This document shows, piece by piece, positions 33,874-45,555 of a stretch of DNA of 64,000 bases. The first letter of the stretch is position 1, and every line of letters begins with the position of its first letter. The DNA is from Ampelomyces quisqualis (taxonomy: Eukaryota > Ascomycota > Dothideomycetes > Pleosporales > Phaeosphaeriaceae), in NCBI GenBank assembly GCA_018398575.1, contig JAGTXZ010000005.1, positions 372,001 through 436,000 of the forward strand, written 5' to 3'. Both the position numbers and the translations under genes were made by a program. Under the pieces are notes generated by a model. The model was given only the letters and a program-made list of their open reading frames with translations, searched no databases and was not told where the DNA came from.

Positions 33874-35473
33874 GGTCTTGTATTATTGGCGAGATTAGTG
33901 ATTGTGTTGTAGTGATCGTTGTTTGTTGCAGGTTTGTGTGATTGCGAGTGTAGTGATGTTTGTGATGGGTTGGATGGTATGGTTGCGACAGCAAATAAGA
34001 GAGGGCTGGGTAGAAGGGAAAGTGCACGTCAAATCTATTCGGAAGAGGAGAACGTATGCAACTGCCCCTCAAGAGGCAAGCAAAGAGGCAAGCACTTTCC
34101 GCAAACTAAGCACCAGTCTCAATTCGTAGGATGCTCAAATAAATTTGTACCTCTCTTCCTCAGCCCACACATATCCGCCTCTTCCCTGCCTCCAAGACTC
34201 CATTGCCCTACTCCCTGCTCTTCACTCATAACTTCAAGTGTACCAGCGCGGACATGACACCCAGCGCCATGATGATCATGGCTGCACGTGAGAGGATCGG
34301 CAGTCGTATATAGTATCAGAGTAAGCACCACTGTCCGCTGTTGTTGACCTGGGCAAGCATCTTGGTGATGATGTGGCATACGAGGAGTAGCATGATTGCC
34401 GACCAAAAGTACGTGTACACGACGACACAGGAGCGGAAGGCGATAACGAAGGCGCTTTTTGAGCCGTCTTCGGAGGGGGAAGTCGACGCCGAAGGCATGG
34501 AACATTGCACTGATTCAGTGGAGGGTTAATTCGTAAAACTCTAAGAGGAGGCTGTTCAGCACGTCGCCTCCTGATGCGGTAGTGTTGGCTGGGGAGCAGA
34601 CATCGAATATAGGCTATAGCTACCCATGTGTCAAGGAACACCTGCAAAAGATAGGAAGAGAAGTTCAACCAGCGCCAACGGGAGTGTGAGACGATGTTTT
34701 CCGTGCATTGACCGAACCCGAACCATGGCAGCGAATCAAGCATGCGAGACGGCCCTGAGTCGGATCATAAAACTTGACCAATGCGCAACGGCATAGACAT
34801 CGCATTCGCACTATATTTCTCAAAGTAGACTGCATGTATGGTGGGCCTAACCTCCCTATCGACCACACGGCTCCCTAATGGTTAGTGGTCACGGTAATCT
34901 GGCCGCCAACACAGCAAGCAAATCGTCAACATGGTTCTTTTTTCGGTCCATGTTTTGAGCATAGAAAGTCGGAATGTGATAGTATACCGTGCGTATGGTC
35001 GACATGGTAATGGCTATGAATGTTGGTCAGTTGAACACTGCATTTGCGACATGTTTGGAGTACAAAACCGGGGGGTTGTCAGTGTGGAGGGTGTTAGCGC
35101 ATATCAGAGATTGAATGCATGGCAGAGTTTCTGGCCAGTATTGTGCCGAGATGCGGGCCGAGCTGATTTATTGAAACACAGCAGAGACCAAGGTAGATAA
35201 TCCAGGTGAATGATTCCTGTGCTGCGTAGATAATGTGATATCATCAGGCGAATTTGATGTGAAAGAGCATCTAGCGAATGGAATATCAAGGCCGCTATGG
35301 CATGAACAATTGTCGTCAGATGAAGGGCGATAGCTATGATTGTGTAGCAATCATTGACATGCCCTGGTACTTATGCCGAAGCCAGCGTACTTTGACATGA
35401 GCTTGCGTTACGATCGATTGCTTCCGCTTTACTTGCCCCTCAGCTGTCGTTAACCCAACAAACATCCTCAAAT
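33874..35473. other. 1.6-kb region with possible membrane-protein exon fragments
   Basis: On the minus strand between about 34,260 and 34,743 there are hydrophobic pieces in different frames: LNFSSYLLQVFLDTWVAIAY, SAFVIAFRSCVVVYTYFWSA with LLLVCHIITKM, and MIIMALGVMSALVHLKL. GTGCAG and other acceptor-like sites lie nearby, but I could not find phases that join them. They may belong to a small multi-exon or decayed membrane-protein gene. The rest (34,870-35,473) is the promoter side of the kinase gene and holds nothing else I can support. Confidence 0.3.
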
Positions 35474-36811
35474 ATGGCAAGAAGAGGCACCATCGAGACA
35501 TCGAAAGGAGTAATAGCACCGCGCCTCAAAAGCAGTTTCCAGCCATCGTCTCAACCGAAATTCCAGTGGCTGACCGTTCAGGAGCTTGGTGCCCAAGGCG
35601 GAGGGTGTAATGGTGGCATCGTCAAAGTGAAATTCAAAGGAGATCCTTATCCAAAAAGGTGCTTCATCGAGAAGCGCTTCGATACAAATCTGGTAAATCA
35701 GAAAATGGCACGGAAGGAGATATGTTTGCTCCGCCAGCTAGGAGACTGGCCCGGCGTTGTCAAAATGGTGGATCATTATTTGGACGAGCCGAGAAAGAAG
35801 GCAAGTGTCTGGCTGGAGTACTGCGATGGACGGGATCTCCAAGCACTTATCGGCAGATGTCGTGGGGAAAATCAGCGCGTCCATGAACGAAAGATCTGGG
35901 ATTGGTTCATGAGTTTGATGGATACACTGGTATATCTACACCGAGGACCTAACCCCGAAAGTGACAGAGACGTGCTTCTGTATTGGAATGTTGTATACCA
36001 TTGCGACATTAAGCCTGGCAATATTTTCCTCAAAATCGAAGAGAGGAAACGTAAGATCGTAGCAAAACTTGCAGATTTTGGATGTTCACAATCTGCGCAC
36101 TGGGCGCAAATTGCAAAGCCGAGAGATATGATAGGTATAGCTTCCGCTCTTACACCAGGTTACGACCCGCCTGAACATCCACACTATTCAGGTGCCACAG
36201 ACGTATGGCAACTCGCACTTTGCATCGCATCTGTTTGCACGGCCACTGTCGATCCGTGCAGCCGAGAAAATCCCCGGGGACAGAGGTGGAGTCGAAGCCA
36301 ACCAGCAGGATCGCACTATTCCAGAGAGCTCAACGAAGTACTTTCCTGGTGCTTGACCGACGATAAGCAGCGGCGCCCTAAGCCATTGGAAATCTCGAAA
36401 CGGCTCAAAGAGAAGTATCAAACTGTCAGGCTCCCACCGGATGACGATCCTCTAGTCGTTATTGGGTCAGCAAAAGGTCCCTCGGCCCAGCTTCAGCATC
36501 CCGCATCATCTCCAGGGCCTGGCTTCGGTGGCGAACAGGCAAACATCGATCAACGACCGGGCCTTCATCCACATGCGTTTTCCGACCCAGAAATTGATAG
36601 AATGGAGCATAGAGGTGCTCAATATGACCCCTTCGTGCAGGATCATCGATACTCCTTCCCAGCATCTTCGATTGACGAGTTGATGCATAGTAGTGGACAC
36701 TTTCCAGGCCCTGGGTTCCCGGGGGGATCAGGCTTTGGACATGGATATCAAGGGTTTCCACCAGATTTTGGCCCGCCGGGGTATGGTACTCGACGTCATC
36801 CATGGGGGTAA
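35474..36811 (+). CDS. Serine/threonine protein kinase with Gly/Pro-rich tail
   Basis: Single-exon gene of 445 aa. Kinase core: a Gly-rich loop region (LGAQGGGCNGGIVKVKF), RCFIEKRF with the likely ATP-binding Lys, the catalytic loop VYHCDIKPGNIFL (HCD in place of HRD, Asp about residue 177, Lys and Asn present), LADFGCSQ (DFG about residue 200), and an APE-like PPEHPHYSG with a downstream VWQLALCIAS helix. All catalytic residues are present, so it is probably active. The layout resembles NEK-like or lineage-expanded fungal kinases; I cannot place it in a group. After about residue 330 comes a disordered Pro/Gly/His tail ending GFPPDFGPPGYGTRRHPWG. Its stop is only 59 bases from the 3' end of the convergent transcription-factor CDS. 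Confidence 0.85.
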   Translation: MARRGTIETSKGVIAPRLKSSFQPSSQPKFQWLTVQELGAQGGGCNGGIVKVKFKGDPYPKRCFIEKRFDTNLVNQKMARKEICLLRQLGDWPGVVKMVDHYLDEPRKKASVWLEYCDGRDLQALIGRCRGENQRVHERKIWDWFMSLMDTLVYLHRGPNPESDRDVLLYWNVVYHCDIKPGNIFLKIEERKRKIVAKLADFGCSQSAHWAQIAKPRDMIGIASALTPGYDPPEHPHYSGATDVWQLALCIASVCTATVDPCSRENPRGQRWSRSQPAGSHYSRELNEVLSWCLTDDKQRRPKPLEISKRLKEKYQTVRLPPDDDPLVVIGSAKGPSAQLQHPASSPGPGFGGEQANIDQRPGLHPHAFSDPEIDRMEHRGAQYDPFVQDHRYSFPASSIDELMHSSGHFPGPGFPGGSGFGHGYQGFPPDFGPPGYGTRRHPWG

Positions 36812-36870
36812 TAGGTGCTGGTATGTCATGCTAAGATGAACGCGGTGTTTCGTTCTGGGTAGCAGGAGCC

Positions 36871-38745
36871 TCATGGGTTGTGCCAGCCCCACGAATCTTC
36901 GAGTTGATGAATCTGATATATTTTCAAATAAGAGAGAGGTAATGGAAATGTTAATTAACAAACCACATACCGTTGCTGTTGGGGGAAACCCGTGAGAACG
37001 TTCACATGACAACCACAAGTCACGCAACTTCTCTTGATCGTCCCGCATCGTAAAGCGATCACCTACCAATGCAATGGCAAAACATGCAACAAAAATACAC
37101 GGAAAGACTTTATGATTGGACAGCGCGACGCCACAGAGGGTGCGCACGTCTTCCTGAACCATCCGTTCGACTAATGCTCGGGAGTGCTTGTGCGCAGGGC
37201 CTAGCTGGGGTATCGCAGGATCATGCACAACCAGTAGCATGTGTGCGAGAGTGTTGTACTGGGCTCCCATGACGTGCGACTTTTCATGGAAACGTATATC
37301 AGGAAACCCTCTACCACTCCCGTCGCGATCCTGTTGATTGAAGAAGGGATCAAAGCTGTCCGGCCTGCACGACTTCCAAGACTCGTTCTCGTCCATCAAC
37401 TGGCTATAGCGCGCGATGCTATGTCTGCCTTGGCCAAAAGCAAAGTTGCACACATCTGCTAGATGTGCGATCGTACGTGTAGCCCAGATGGAGTCGTTGG
37501 CAGGCTCCAATGATCGGTCCGCAGGGAAAATGTGGAGTTGGAACGCACGCTGCGTCATGAGGGATATCCACAGCTCCTGGCGGAAAGCAGCCCAGTAGAT
37601 GGCTTGGCGGAAATTAGGCCCGGTAGTGGCAGCGTATGACTGCTCAGCAGCGCGAATGATGGCTTGAGTGCCGAACAGATGTCCTTGAGGATCAGATCCA
37701 ATGACAGAAATGTTCATTTCTTCAAGCAAACGCAGGATTATGGTAGCTGCCAGTAGTGATTCTTCTTTGATAGCAACATTCTCGTTAAGAGCTGGGATTA
37801 ATGTATCGAAGCAGCGCTGGTAATAAGCGTCCGCAATGTAGGGATCGAAGTCGGTGGTACGACTGAGTTGGCGAGCCGACAAGGCTAGTATGGCATTCAT
37901 CAAGGTACTGTTCTCCTTCGCTCTTTGGACAACATGAACTCCGAAATGGTTCCTGGGATCGACCATGTCGAACTTGTTAAAGGTTAGTAGGATCTTGTGG
38001 GCTACACAGAGACGCATCACTCACAAAGAGGGCGACATTCTCGATGTAGTGTTGCAAAAGCATGGCTTCCTGTTCATGCTCCAATGGCCATAGTATTGGC
38101 TGGCCTGGAGGTTGTTGGTATACGAAAGTGATAGACTCGGCCTGCTGGAAGCTGTCAAGCTGGGCATCTTCGGCCTGTAATATGGGTGCAGTCCCATGTG
38201 AAGGTGGCTGTCCCGGGGAGTCTGAGTTGAGCAGCGATGGCACCGATAATGCGTCTGTGTGCGTTAGTACCGGCAAGGGCGGCGTCGCAACATGATCCGG
38301 GCTTGGTCCGCCCTTGGACGAGCCCGGTTTTGGAGCGTCCTCATGGCTGCCCAGGGGGTACGGGCTCTCGTCTGTGTACTGCGAACGGATTTGGCTTGAC
38401 TCGTCCATGAACTGGACTGCGACCACTGTCAGTCATGCACCTGCTGGGCTAGGCGATGGCATACTACGAGGAGGTAGGGAAACCCATGGCTGACTGTTGC
38501 TGAAGGACTCCTGTACGGAGGACCTGCGGAAGCGCCTGCCCGTCTCATACAGACACTCCTTTTTCGCGTGTTCGCACCTGCCGCACGTTGGCTGCTTGCC
38601 GTCGCCTGTAATGATGTCAAACTATGCTGGGCACACCCTCATTCGATGCGACTCATACAGCGATAGTGACGCGTGCGGCAACGATTGCTGCGAGGGTTAG
38701 CAACTGTTCACGTTGTTTGGCGCTGCTTCGAGTCTACCAGGGCAT
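36871..38745 (-). CDS. Zn2Cys6 fungal-specific transcription factor
   Basis: Six exons on the minus strand: 38738-38745, 38659-38687, 38465-38605, 38025-38416, 36971-37972, 36871-36912; 537 aa, all phases consistent. The first exon would be only 8 nt (ATGCCCTG), completing a Cys across a 50-nt intron with a perfect GCTAAC branch. The result is MPCNRCRTRHYRCDGKQPTC, then GRCEHAKKEC, exactly C-X2-C-X6-C-X6-C-X2-C-X6-C. A Ser/Pro-rich linker follows, then the fungal-specific regulatory domain (ENVALFFDMVDPRNHFG, LMNAILALSARQLSR, YWAAFRQELWISL). The last 14 codons (IHQLEDSWGWHNP) are a separate exon. Targets unknown. A longer first exon starting farther upstream is the main alternative. Confidence 0.85.
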
Positions 38746-39144
38746 TGGTGCCAGCTACCAGATGGATGTGGCGGAGGCAGAATGGGTTCGTCGGAGCAAA
38801 TTCCCCCCTGGAATTGAAGAAGGCTAGTGGCTGCACCGCGGCAGAAGGGCCTATCTGCGACAACAATATCGATGTCCCCAGACAAGAAGGCTGCGCCGAC
38901 AGGAGCGCACTGCATCCACTGATGCTGCGCTGTTTAGTAAAGGCGGCGCGCAGACGGTTTGTCGCAGACGGCGAAAAGCTTGCAGGCGCAGAAGCGGCCC
39001 CGCTTCCCCACATTTCGCCACTGCAAAAGAGGAGATTCTCCCCTTTCGCCACATCATCAGATTGCGCACTGATGGAACTGGCATATGAATCAAGAGACAC
39101 CTCACGCCTCATCTGATTGTCTCCCAACTTACTCCTGATACACG
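38746..39144. other. Divergent intergenic region
   Basis: About 400 bases between the transcription-factor gene and the divergent dioxygenase gene, holding both promoters. Frames on both strands here look like chance. Confidence 0.45.
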
Positions 39145-40208
39145 ATGCTCCATGCCACTTCACCAGCGCAAGAAATGCCGAGTCTGCGCGGCGAGAAGCT
39201 GTTCGTCAATGACGGACTGCTTCAGCCGGAACAGGTTGGGGAGCTGAGACAGTCCTCACCCAGTCTGCCCATGGTCGAGATTCGACGCAGGTACCATGAT
39301 GACGGCTACATCTTCTTGAAAGGGCTGCTGCCGAGAGAAGATGTGTTGAAGGCCCGTGAAGAGTACTTCAAGATGTTGAGCCCAAGTGGCGTGCTGAAGC
39401 CTGGCACACGGCCAGTGGACGGTATCTTCGATGCCGAGAAAGATGCTGCCGACTTTCCAGGTATTGGAGCCGGGGCCGCGGCTGGTAATGGACGGCCAGG
39501 AGCAGAGACTGCTGAAAAGTTTGTCGACCTAGCTCTCGAGGCACATTATGCAGACTGGTACAAAGAGAAGTTCTGTAAGCACCCCGTGCTGAAGGACTTT
39601 ATCGCTCGCATGACTGGTTGGGGGGAGGAGACGTTGGGCATCCGCAGGAGCCTTCTTCGGAACAATACCCCAGGAAACAAGGCTATTGGCGTGCACTACG
39701 ACCAGATTTTCCTTCGCCATGGCGAGCCGACAAGTGTGACGGCGTGGATCTCCATGGGCGACATTAGTTTGACAGGCGGTGGGCTGATCTACCTCGAGAA
39801 GGGTGAGTACTTGGGCGCTGTGATAACTTGTAAGTTGTACCCGCTGAATTATTGTGTTCAGGACATGCGCTTGGGCGCGAGATTGAGGCCGACTTCACCC
39901 GCAAGGCCGAAGAGAGCGGTTTGAGCAAGGAAGAGGCAAAGAGTGCGTTCAACCAGAACATGCTATCCACCGGGCTACTTGCGGATGGTGCACGACAGTT
40001 TTCGGATACTTTCGACAGGAAATGGCTGGTGACGAGCTACGAGGCTGGCGACGTTGTGCTTCACAACTCGTTCGCTATTCACGCATCAACAGTGAATACT
40101 GATCCTGACAATATCATCCGTGTTGGCACGGATCTGCGGTTTGTCGACTCCAGCAAGCCGTGGGACACGCGGTGGGACCATGATTACCGGTTCAATGACG
40201 GCGTGTAG
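39145..40208 (+). CDS. Phytanoyl-CoA dioxygenase (PhyH) family protein
   Basis: Exons 39145-39802 and 39862-40208, 334 aa; the 59-nt intron (GTGAGT...GTTCAG) joins IYLEKG to HALGREIEADFT. PhyH-type non-haem Fe(II)/2-oxoglutarate fold: RRYHDDGYIFLKGLLPREDV at the start of the domain, the metal-binding HxD in AIGVHYDQIFLRHG (His184, Asp186), SVTAWISMGDI, and the distal His in VVLHNSFAIHAS (His287 or His293), followed by RVGTDLRFV with the Arg expected for 2-oxoglutarate. All catalytic residues are present. Substrate unknown; such enzymes hydroxylate lipids or secondary metabolites in fungi. It is divergent from the Zn2Cys6 gene, 399 bp away, an arrangement compatible with local regulation but not proof. 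A second ATG at 39175 is possible. Confidence 0.88.
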
Positions 40209-41086
40209 TTGTAGTTGGTGGGTCTGCATAGTGAACTCGTCTCCGACACCACCTCGTTGTCCTGACTCGTGAGCACGTCTCGCCTCCCGCTGCTAAAGAC
40301 GGAGCTTTTGAGGCTGTCGACGCACGCGGCACAGTGGTGGGTCGACACTACTCGCGGACCGACTCGTGCCGACCGATTCGGTAAGCACGGGCGGAAACTT
40401 TGAGAGTCACGTGCCGCGCCCCCTCTTGAAACTCAACACCATCGTCAATACTCCGTAGAGATAGCTATAGTCTGTGAAGCCATACATCTCTACCACCACA
40501 ACGAAACCCCACAAAACACACTGCTTTTGACCATCTATTGCACCCCACAAGCCTGATGTTGTTGTGCTTCTGTTCAGTATGTCACCTCGGCCGAGATGTG
40601 GCCAAACCCGTGACTCTCAAACAAGGGGCAAGGACATTGTATGCACCCTTCGTACGGGCCCAGCCGTGGTTGCATTTCGTTCGGCTCACGCTTCACAGTA
40701 GTTCATGAGACGGATACCAGCCTACCAGGCGGCAGGTGTATATTCTGGGAAGCACACGCCACCATGCCGCCCAGGATTGAGCGGCTGCAGCCGTGGTTGC
40801 AATCAATTGGGCATCCGCTTGATTCACGGGACGGGTACCAGGTGAGCATGCCGGCGCACTGCGTTGTGCTGTTGTTTTTGGAATCGGGCGGGCAAGCAAT
40901 ACTGTCAGATTGACCGGATTCGATGTCCGCGAGCAGTCCTGGGGCCTGGCCCAAGTCCACAAACGCCATTTGTTCTTGCACTCGCGCACAACTATCCATC
41001 CGTCGCCGTCGCCGCCTCCTGGGACCGTTAAGAGTGCTGTGCTGCACTCGGCCACGCCCTCTGTCTGGCGACATGCGACATGCGAC
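40209..41086. other. Intergenic region
   Basis: About 880 bases. Overlapping frames on both strands (40,641-41,140) are GC-driven and lack domain features. Promoter of the rhodopsin-domain gene at the right. Nothing else supported. Confidence 0.4.
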
Positions 41087-42415
41087 ATGGCGTCTCCCTT
41101 CTCTCCCCCTGAAGAGGCCTACCTCGACGCTCACAAGCACGAGTCACGTGTCGCCGACATCCACTGGGTGTACTCGGTGCCCATTGCGGCCGCGACCATC
41201 AGCACCGCGCTGCGCTTCTGGGCGAAGCGCCTCGGAAGGAATGGAATCACCCTCGACGACTACCTCATCCTCCTTGCGACCTTCTGTCTGATCGGCCAAT
41301 GTTCCAGCGGGCTCGGCTATGGTGCGGTTGATCCCTGACCCCAGCATCTTCACCCACCTTATCGATACGCGCGCATCGCTGACAGCAGACACCAGGCCCG
41401 CCTCACGGCATGGGAAGGCACGTCATCGTCGTCTCGGCCTACGACCAGATGATGGTGCGAAAGGGAGACTACATCTTCAGCCACTTCTACGACCTCGCCC
41501 TCGTCGCCGTCAAGCTCGGCATCCTCGCCTTCTACTACCGCGTCTTCGTCCACACCATCTTCCGCTCCGTCGTCCTCGCGACCGCCGCATTCGTGGTCGC
41601 ATGGGGCATTGGCATCACAGTCACCTTGTTCCTTGCTTGCCGGCCACTCAATGCATACTGGGATGCTGCCGTCAAGGGCCAGTGCCTGACCATGGTCACC
41701 TTCGTGTACTTCACCAACGTCTCCAACCTGATCACCGACATATGCATCTTCCTGATGCCAATACCCATGATATGGCACCTGCAACTGCAAACTAAGAAGA
41801 AGCTCCTCCTCAGCTTCATTTTCTGCATTGGTCTGGCGTAAGCACCTCTTCTCGCCACTGCCCACGCTCAGTCCGACTAACCTTGAGCACAGCACCTGCG
41901 CCATTTCCTCTATCCGTCTCACCGTTGTTCTCGGCCGTGGCAGCGCAGACTTCACCTGGTACTATGTGCCTCTCGGCGCGTACTCCGTCTTCGAGCCGCT
42001 TGGCGGCATCCTCTGCACCAACCTCCCCATCATCTGGCACATGCTACGCAAACGCCGCGCCATGAATCGTTCCGTCAAACCCTCTTCCAAGGCCCACGAC
42101 TCCGCCACACGCACAATCGGCTCTGGGTCCCGGCGCAGTCGCATCATACACATGCTCGGCATCACAACCATAGACAGGACACAAAACGAAAGCGCCGTGA
42201 GGATACAAAACGACAGCACCGCGAGGACACAAAACGAAGAGGGCGCGCCCAACACAGCCGACTTCCACAGGCTGGACGGCTTGGAGAGCCAGAAGCCAGA
42301 TCCGAGTATCTGGACGACTGTGGAGCGCTTTGACAGCGCTGGGCCAGGAGCAGCCAGTGTTGCCGACGAATTGACGCCAGGCATGAAGAAGACGGTCTGG
42401 AACGTGAGGAAATGA
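41087..42415 (+). CDS. Rhodopsin-domain integral membrane protein (Pth11/SAT4-like)
   Basis: Exons 41087-41321, 41396-41837 and 41893-42415, 399 aa. The first intron joins LGYG to PPHGMGRHV, a hallmark of the fungal rhodopsin/CFEM-type GPCR-like family; the second joins CIGLA to TCAISSIRL. Seven hydrophobic spans are visible: HWVYSVPIAAATISTALRFW, the TLDDYLILLATFCLIG span, DLALVAVKLGILAFYYRVF, VVLATAAFVVAWGIGITVTL, TFVYFTNVSNLITDICIFLM, LLLSFIFCIGLA and a final YYVPLGAYSVFEPLGGILCT. A CRPLNAYWD loop Cys and the basic cytosolic tail with repeated RxQNxS units (Arg/Thr-Gln-Asn) follow. Members of this family include surface-sensing receptors; ligand unknown. No CFEM domain here. The tail repeat (TQNESAV, IQNDSTA, TQNEEGA) is a small internal duplication. 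Confidence 0.9.
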
Positions 42416-43389
42416 GATTGTTGCTGACATGATACATTTGCAAGTGATGTGTACGACCATGCCATGCTACATTTACGACGCTACAACACAAGGCGAACTT
42501 GGCGCTCATTGTGCTATATTAGTGCGGTAGATATTAGGGCATTACATATGGGTGTGCATGTATGGGTTTGGACATACCAGTGGTGTTGGAAGGGTTACGA
42601 TCATGTCTAGGTTCACGTCACGCCTTGGGAGCATATACTCTTCTTCTCGTTTTTCTCTGTTTCTACATTTCTTGATATCCCCCCACCATTACCTCTTTCC
42701 ACGTTATATATAGTTAGCGTTCCTGCAGGATTTGTCTTCTGCAGTTTTGAATCAATTCTCAGTGCATACCAATTACAGACCTAGTGAATCCACGCACGAT
42801 ACGGAGACGAAGTGCTGCTTAGTATCAGGTAATGTCACTCACTCACTATGCCTCCTTCTTGCGTACCATTTGCCGTGTCGAATGTATTGACGCATGGGCG
42901 ACGAAATGTCACGAGTGGCTGCGGCGTATAACAACACCAGAAGTCATGACATCCAATGGAGTGTGGGGGCGAATAGGTGCACGTTGGTACGAGGCTGCCA
43001 GGTCGCCGACCACCCAAGTCGGACGTGGAATAGAGCCATGGCAAAACATGTTGTCCCTTCTCGCCGTGGCCGCAACCAGCAACGCCCTGGGGCGTGTCCA
43101 CGACTTAGTTAACTAGGTAGCCAGCCGGCTGGACTCGGTGCTTCTCCATGGTCGACTTTCCACGTGCCCGGCCGCTGGGTCGATGAGCAACGCTGGCGGA
43201 TATCGACAAGTTTCCGCCCTCCAAGGACCACATATGAAAGGATTCTAGTTAGCGAGGCGCATTATGCTTTCCAATAGGGGGGTTTCCCAGTCCGATCTGA
43301 AAGTTCTGATCTGTACTTTGCTAGGCGTTTTGATTAGCGAGGTGGCTCGTGTTGGCGTCGGCGCTAAGTTCAGATAAGAGGGGTTTCCT
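42416..43389. other. Intergenic region at the edge of the AT-rich block
   Basis: About 970 bases of mixed composition with no supportable gene. Near the right end two similar segments start with TTAGCGAGG (43,249 and 43,334), each followed by a GGGGTTTCC-type box (about 43,277 and 43,380). They may be remnants of the repeat edge. The TA-rich composition starts at about 43,390. Confidence 0.4.
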
Positions 43390-45555
43390 GCCAAGTTTAA
43401 ATTAGAATTAGATTAGAACAGTAGCATGCTTGCCACCAGCTATTTCTCACCTAATAATACATTACTACTTTCTCTATAGATTCTCTTAGTAACTTTGCTA
43501 TAATTGTTATTGCAGTATAGCTAGAAATTAATAAGATACTACTTGCCGCGCTCTTAATTGCCCTTACCTATAATAATAAGCTACGCTAGCTATATAAGCT
43601 GTTTAAGAAGCTAGGCAACTATAAAATAGTTAACGTATAGGCTAGTAAAGATAAAGGCAGTATAAGTAACAACTTGTTTAAGTTCTATACCTACTTTAAG
43701 AAGCAGAAGGTATTAAGATTAGCGTAAAGTCTTAAGCTACCTACTTGTTTTAGTATACTAGATAAGCAAGCTTACACTATAACAGAGTTCTTAGAAAACT
43801 TACTTGTAGTATTTCTATAGAGGGCAGTATACCTAATACTACTAGCGTACTTAATAACGTATTTTAGGTAGAGCTAGCTATAGATCTCTTACATATATAA
43901 TAGAGTTCTAAACTATATATAGAAGTACTAGAGTGCCTAGATAGAGTTTAATAGGTAGCTTATATAGCTAAGAAAGCTTAAGGCGTACGCTAGAGCTATA
44001 TTAGATAGCTTTAATAGAGATAAGGAGCTAATATTTAGCTTTATTAATAGCACTAAGGTACTTATTTACTACCTAAGTAAGGAGTTGCAGTAGCTATATT
44101 ACTTAGGCTATAAGAAGTAGTATACTGTAAGCTACCTTATTATTACGTTGCTAAATAGGCTGCTAAAAGTAGTATACGCTAGTAAGCTAGTAGCTAGTAG
44201 TAACGTAGGCTTATATATTACAATAGGCGTTAGCTATAATCTCTAAGAGATTATAGAGTATTAAGGCGTAAATAAGAAGCTTTACGTGTATAAGAACGTA
44301 GCTTTTAGTAGCTAGGAGCTAGTAATTAAAGTGTATAAGCGTCTATATAGTTAGAACCTAATACTATTTTAAAAGTGTATAAATTAGTAGTATTTAACTA
44401 AGAAGATTATAGTAGAGATAGGTATAAGTAGTGTTAAGAGTAACTTTAAGTAGCTATACTATCTATATAGTATATAGAGTAGCAATTACCTAGTAGAATA
44501 CTACTTACTAGTGTTAAGCTTTATATAGAACTGCTAGACTTATATACGTAGAGAAAACTAGCTTTCTAAGATATTCTACTTTGCGCTGCTAGATTTAGAA
44601 AAGTATATAGGCTTAGAAGTTGCGTAAAAGTATACTAATACTAATAAGCGTGTTAGATTTAGTATATTATATAGGTAGTAAGCTAGTAGTGTTAATATAG
44701 ATATAGAAATACGTATATTTAGTGCTAATTAAGTTGCAACTTTATAGTGCATAAGTATTACTAACTACTTAATTAGGCCTAGCGTACGCTCTAGGTACTG
44801 TTTACCTACCTATAATAATAACGCGTTAAAGATAGCTATTAAACATTAGAATTTAAGTAGCTAACGTATTAAGTGTAAAGTAGCTCTAAAATGCTAAAAA
44901 TAGGCTAAATATATAGTATTTAACCTCTTTTTACATATATTAAAAGTATAACACTAGATAACGCAGTATATATATTAAATAAGACGCGTAACAGTAGCTA
45001 TCTAAGCTAAAATAGCTTGTGCACTTACCTATCTAGCACGTATAATACTATTTTCTACACTATTTTTAACGCTATATTACTCTTTATTACTACTGTTTTA
45101 ATGCTGCAATAACGCTATAATAGTATCTAGCTTCTTATTCTACTCTTCTTATCTTTTTTCTACGTTCTGTAACTTCTCTATTACAAGTCTTTTTAAGCTT
45201 AAGAGAGGACTAGCAGTATTAGCTACTGTAACGTTATTGCTACAACTATAACTACTAAGGCTTTATAACACTTTTAAGACCTGCTTAGTCTTCTAACTCT
45301 ATGCTTTTATTAGCTTCTTAAACAAGTTATTATTATTGTTATTGCTACGTTAACTGCAGTAAGCTTTAACTCTATTATTTAAGTCCTAACTACTTGTTTT
45401 CTACTGCTTTAATTACTAAGATAACAATAGCTAAAAGGCCTTAGATGTCTCTACAATAGAATTAGAAGTCTAACTCTTATTACGCAGATAGCTAAGTAGA
45501 TTAACCTAGTGTTCTTCTTTGCAGGCAGCTTCTGCAGTAGCTAACTTCTTATCTA
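43390..45555. mobile_element. RIP-degraded repeat of unknown family
   Basis: Extremely TA-rich sequence with stops in every frame. In frame with base 43,590, plus strand, about 365 codons (to 44,678) are interrupted only by TAG and TAA, the stops that C-to-T mutation at CpA makes from CAG, CAA and TGG. I could not recognise a domain in it. TGA is also expected to be depleted by RIP, so the absence of TGA is only moderate support. The right part (45,100-45,555) reads better on the minus strand and continues beyond the TIR element inserted at 45,556. Confidence 0.45.

Noticed and set aside
41359..41955. 198-aa minus-strand frame
   Set aside because: Antisense to the membrane spans of the rhodopsin-domain gene; its acidic repetitive composition is a by-product.
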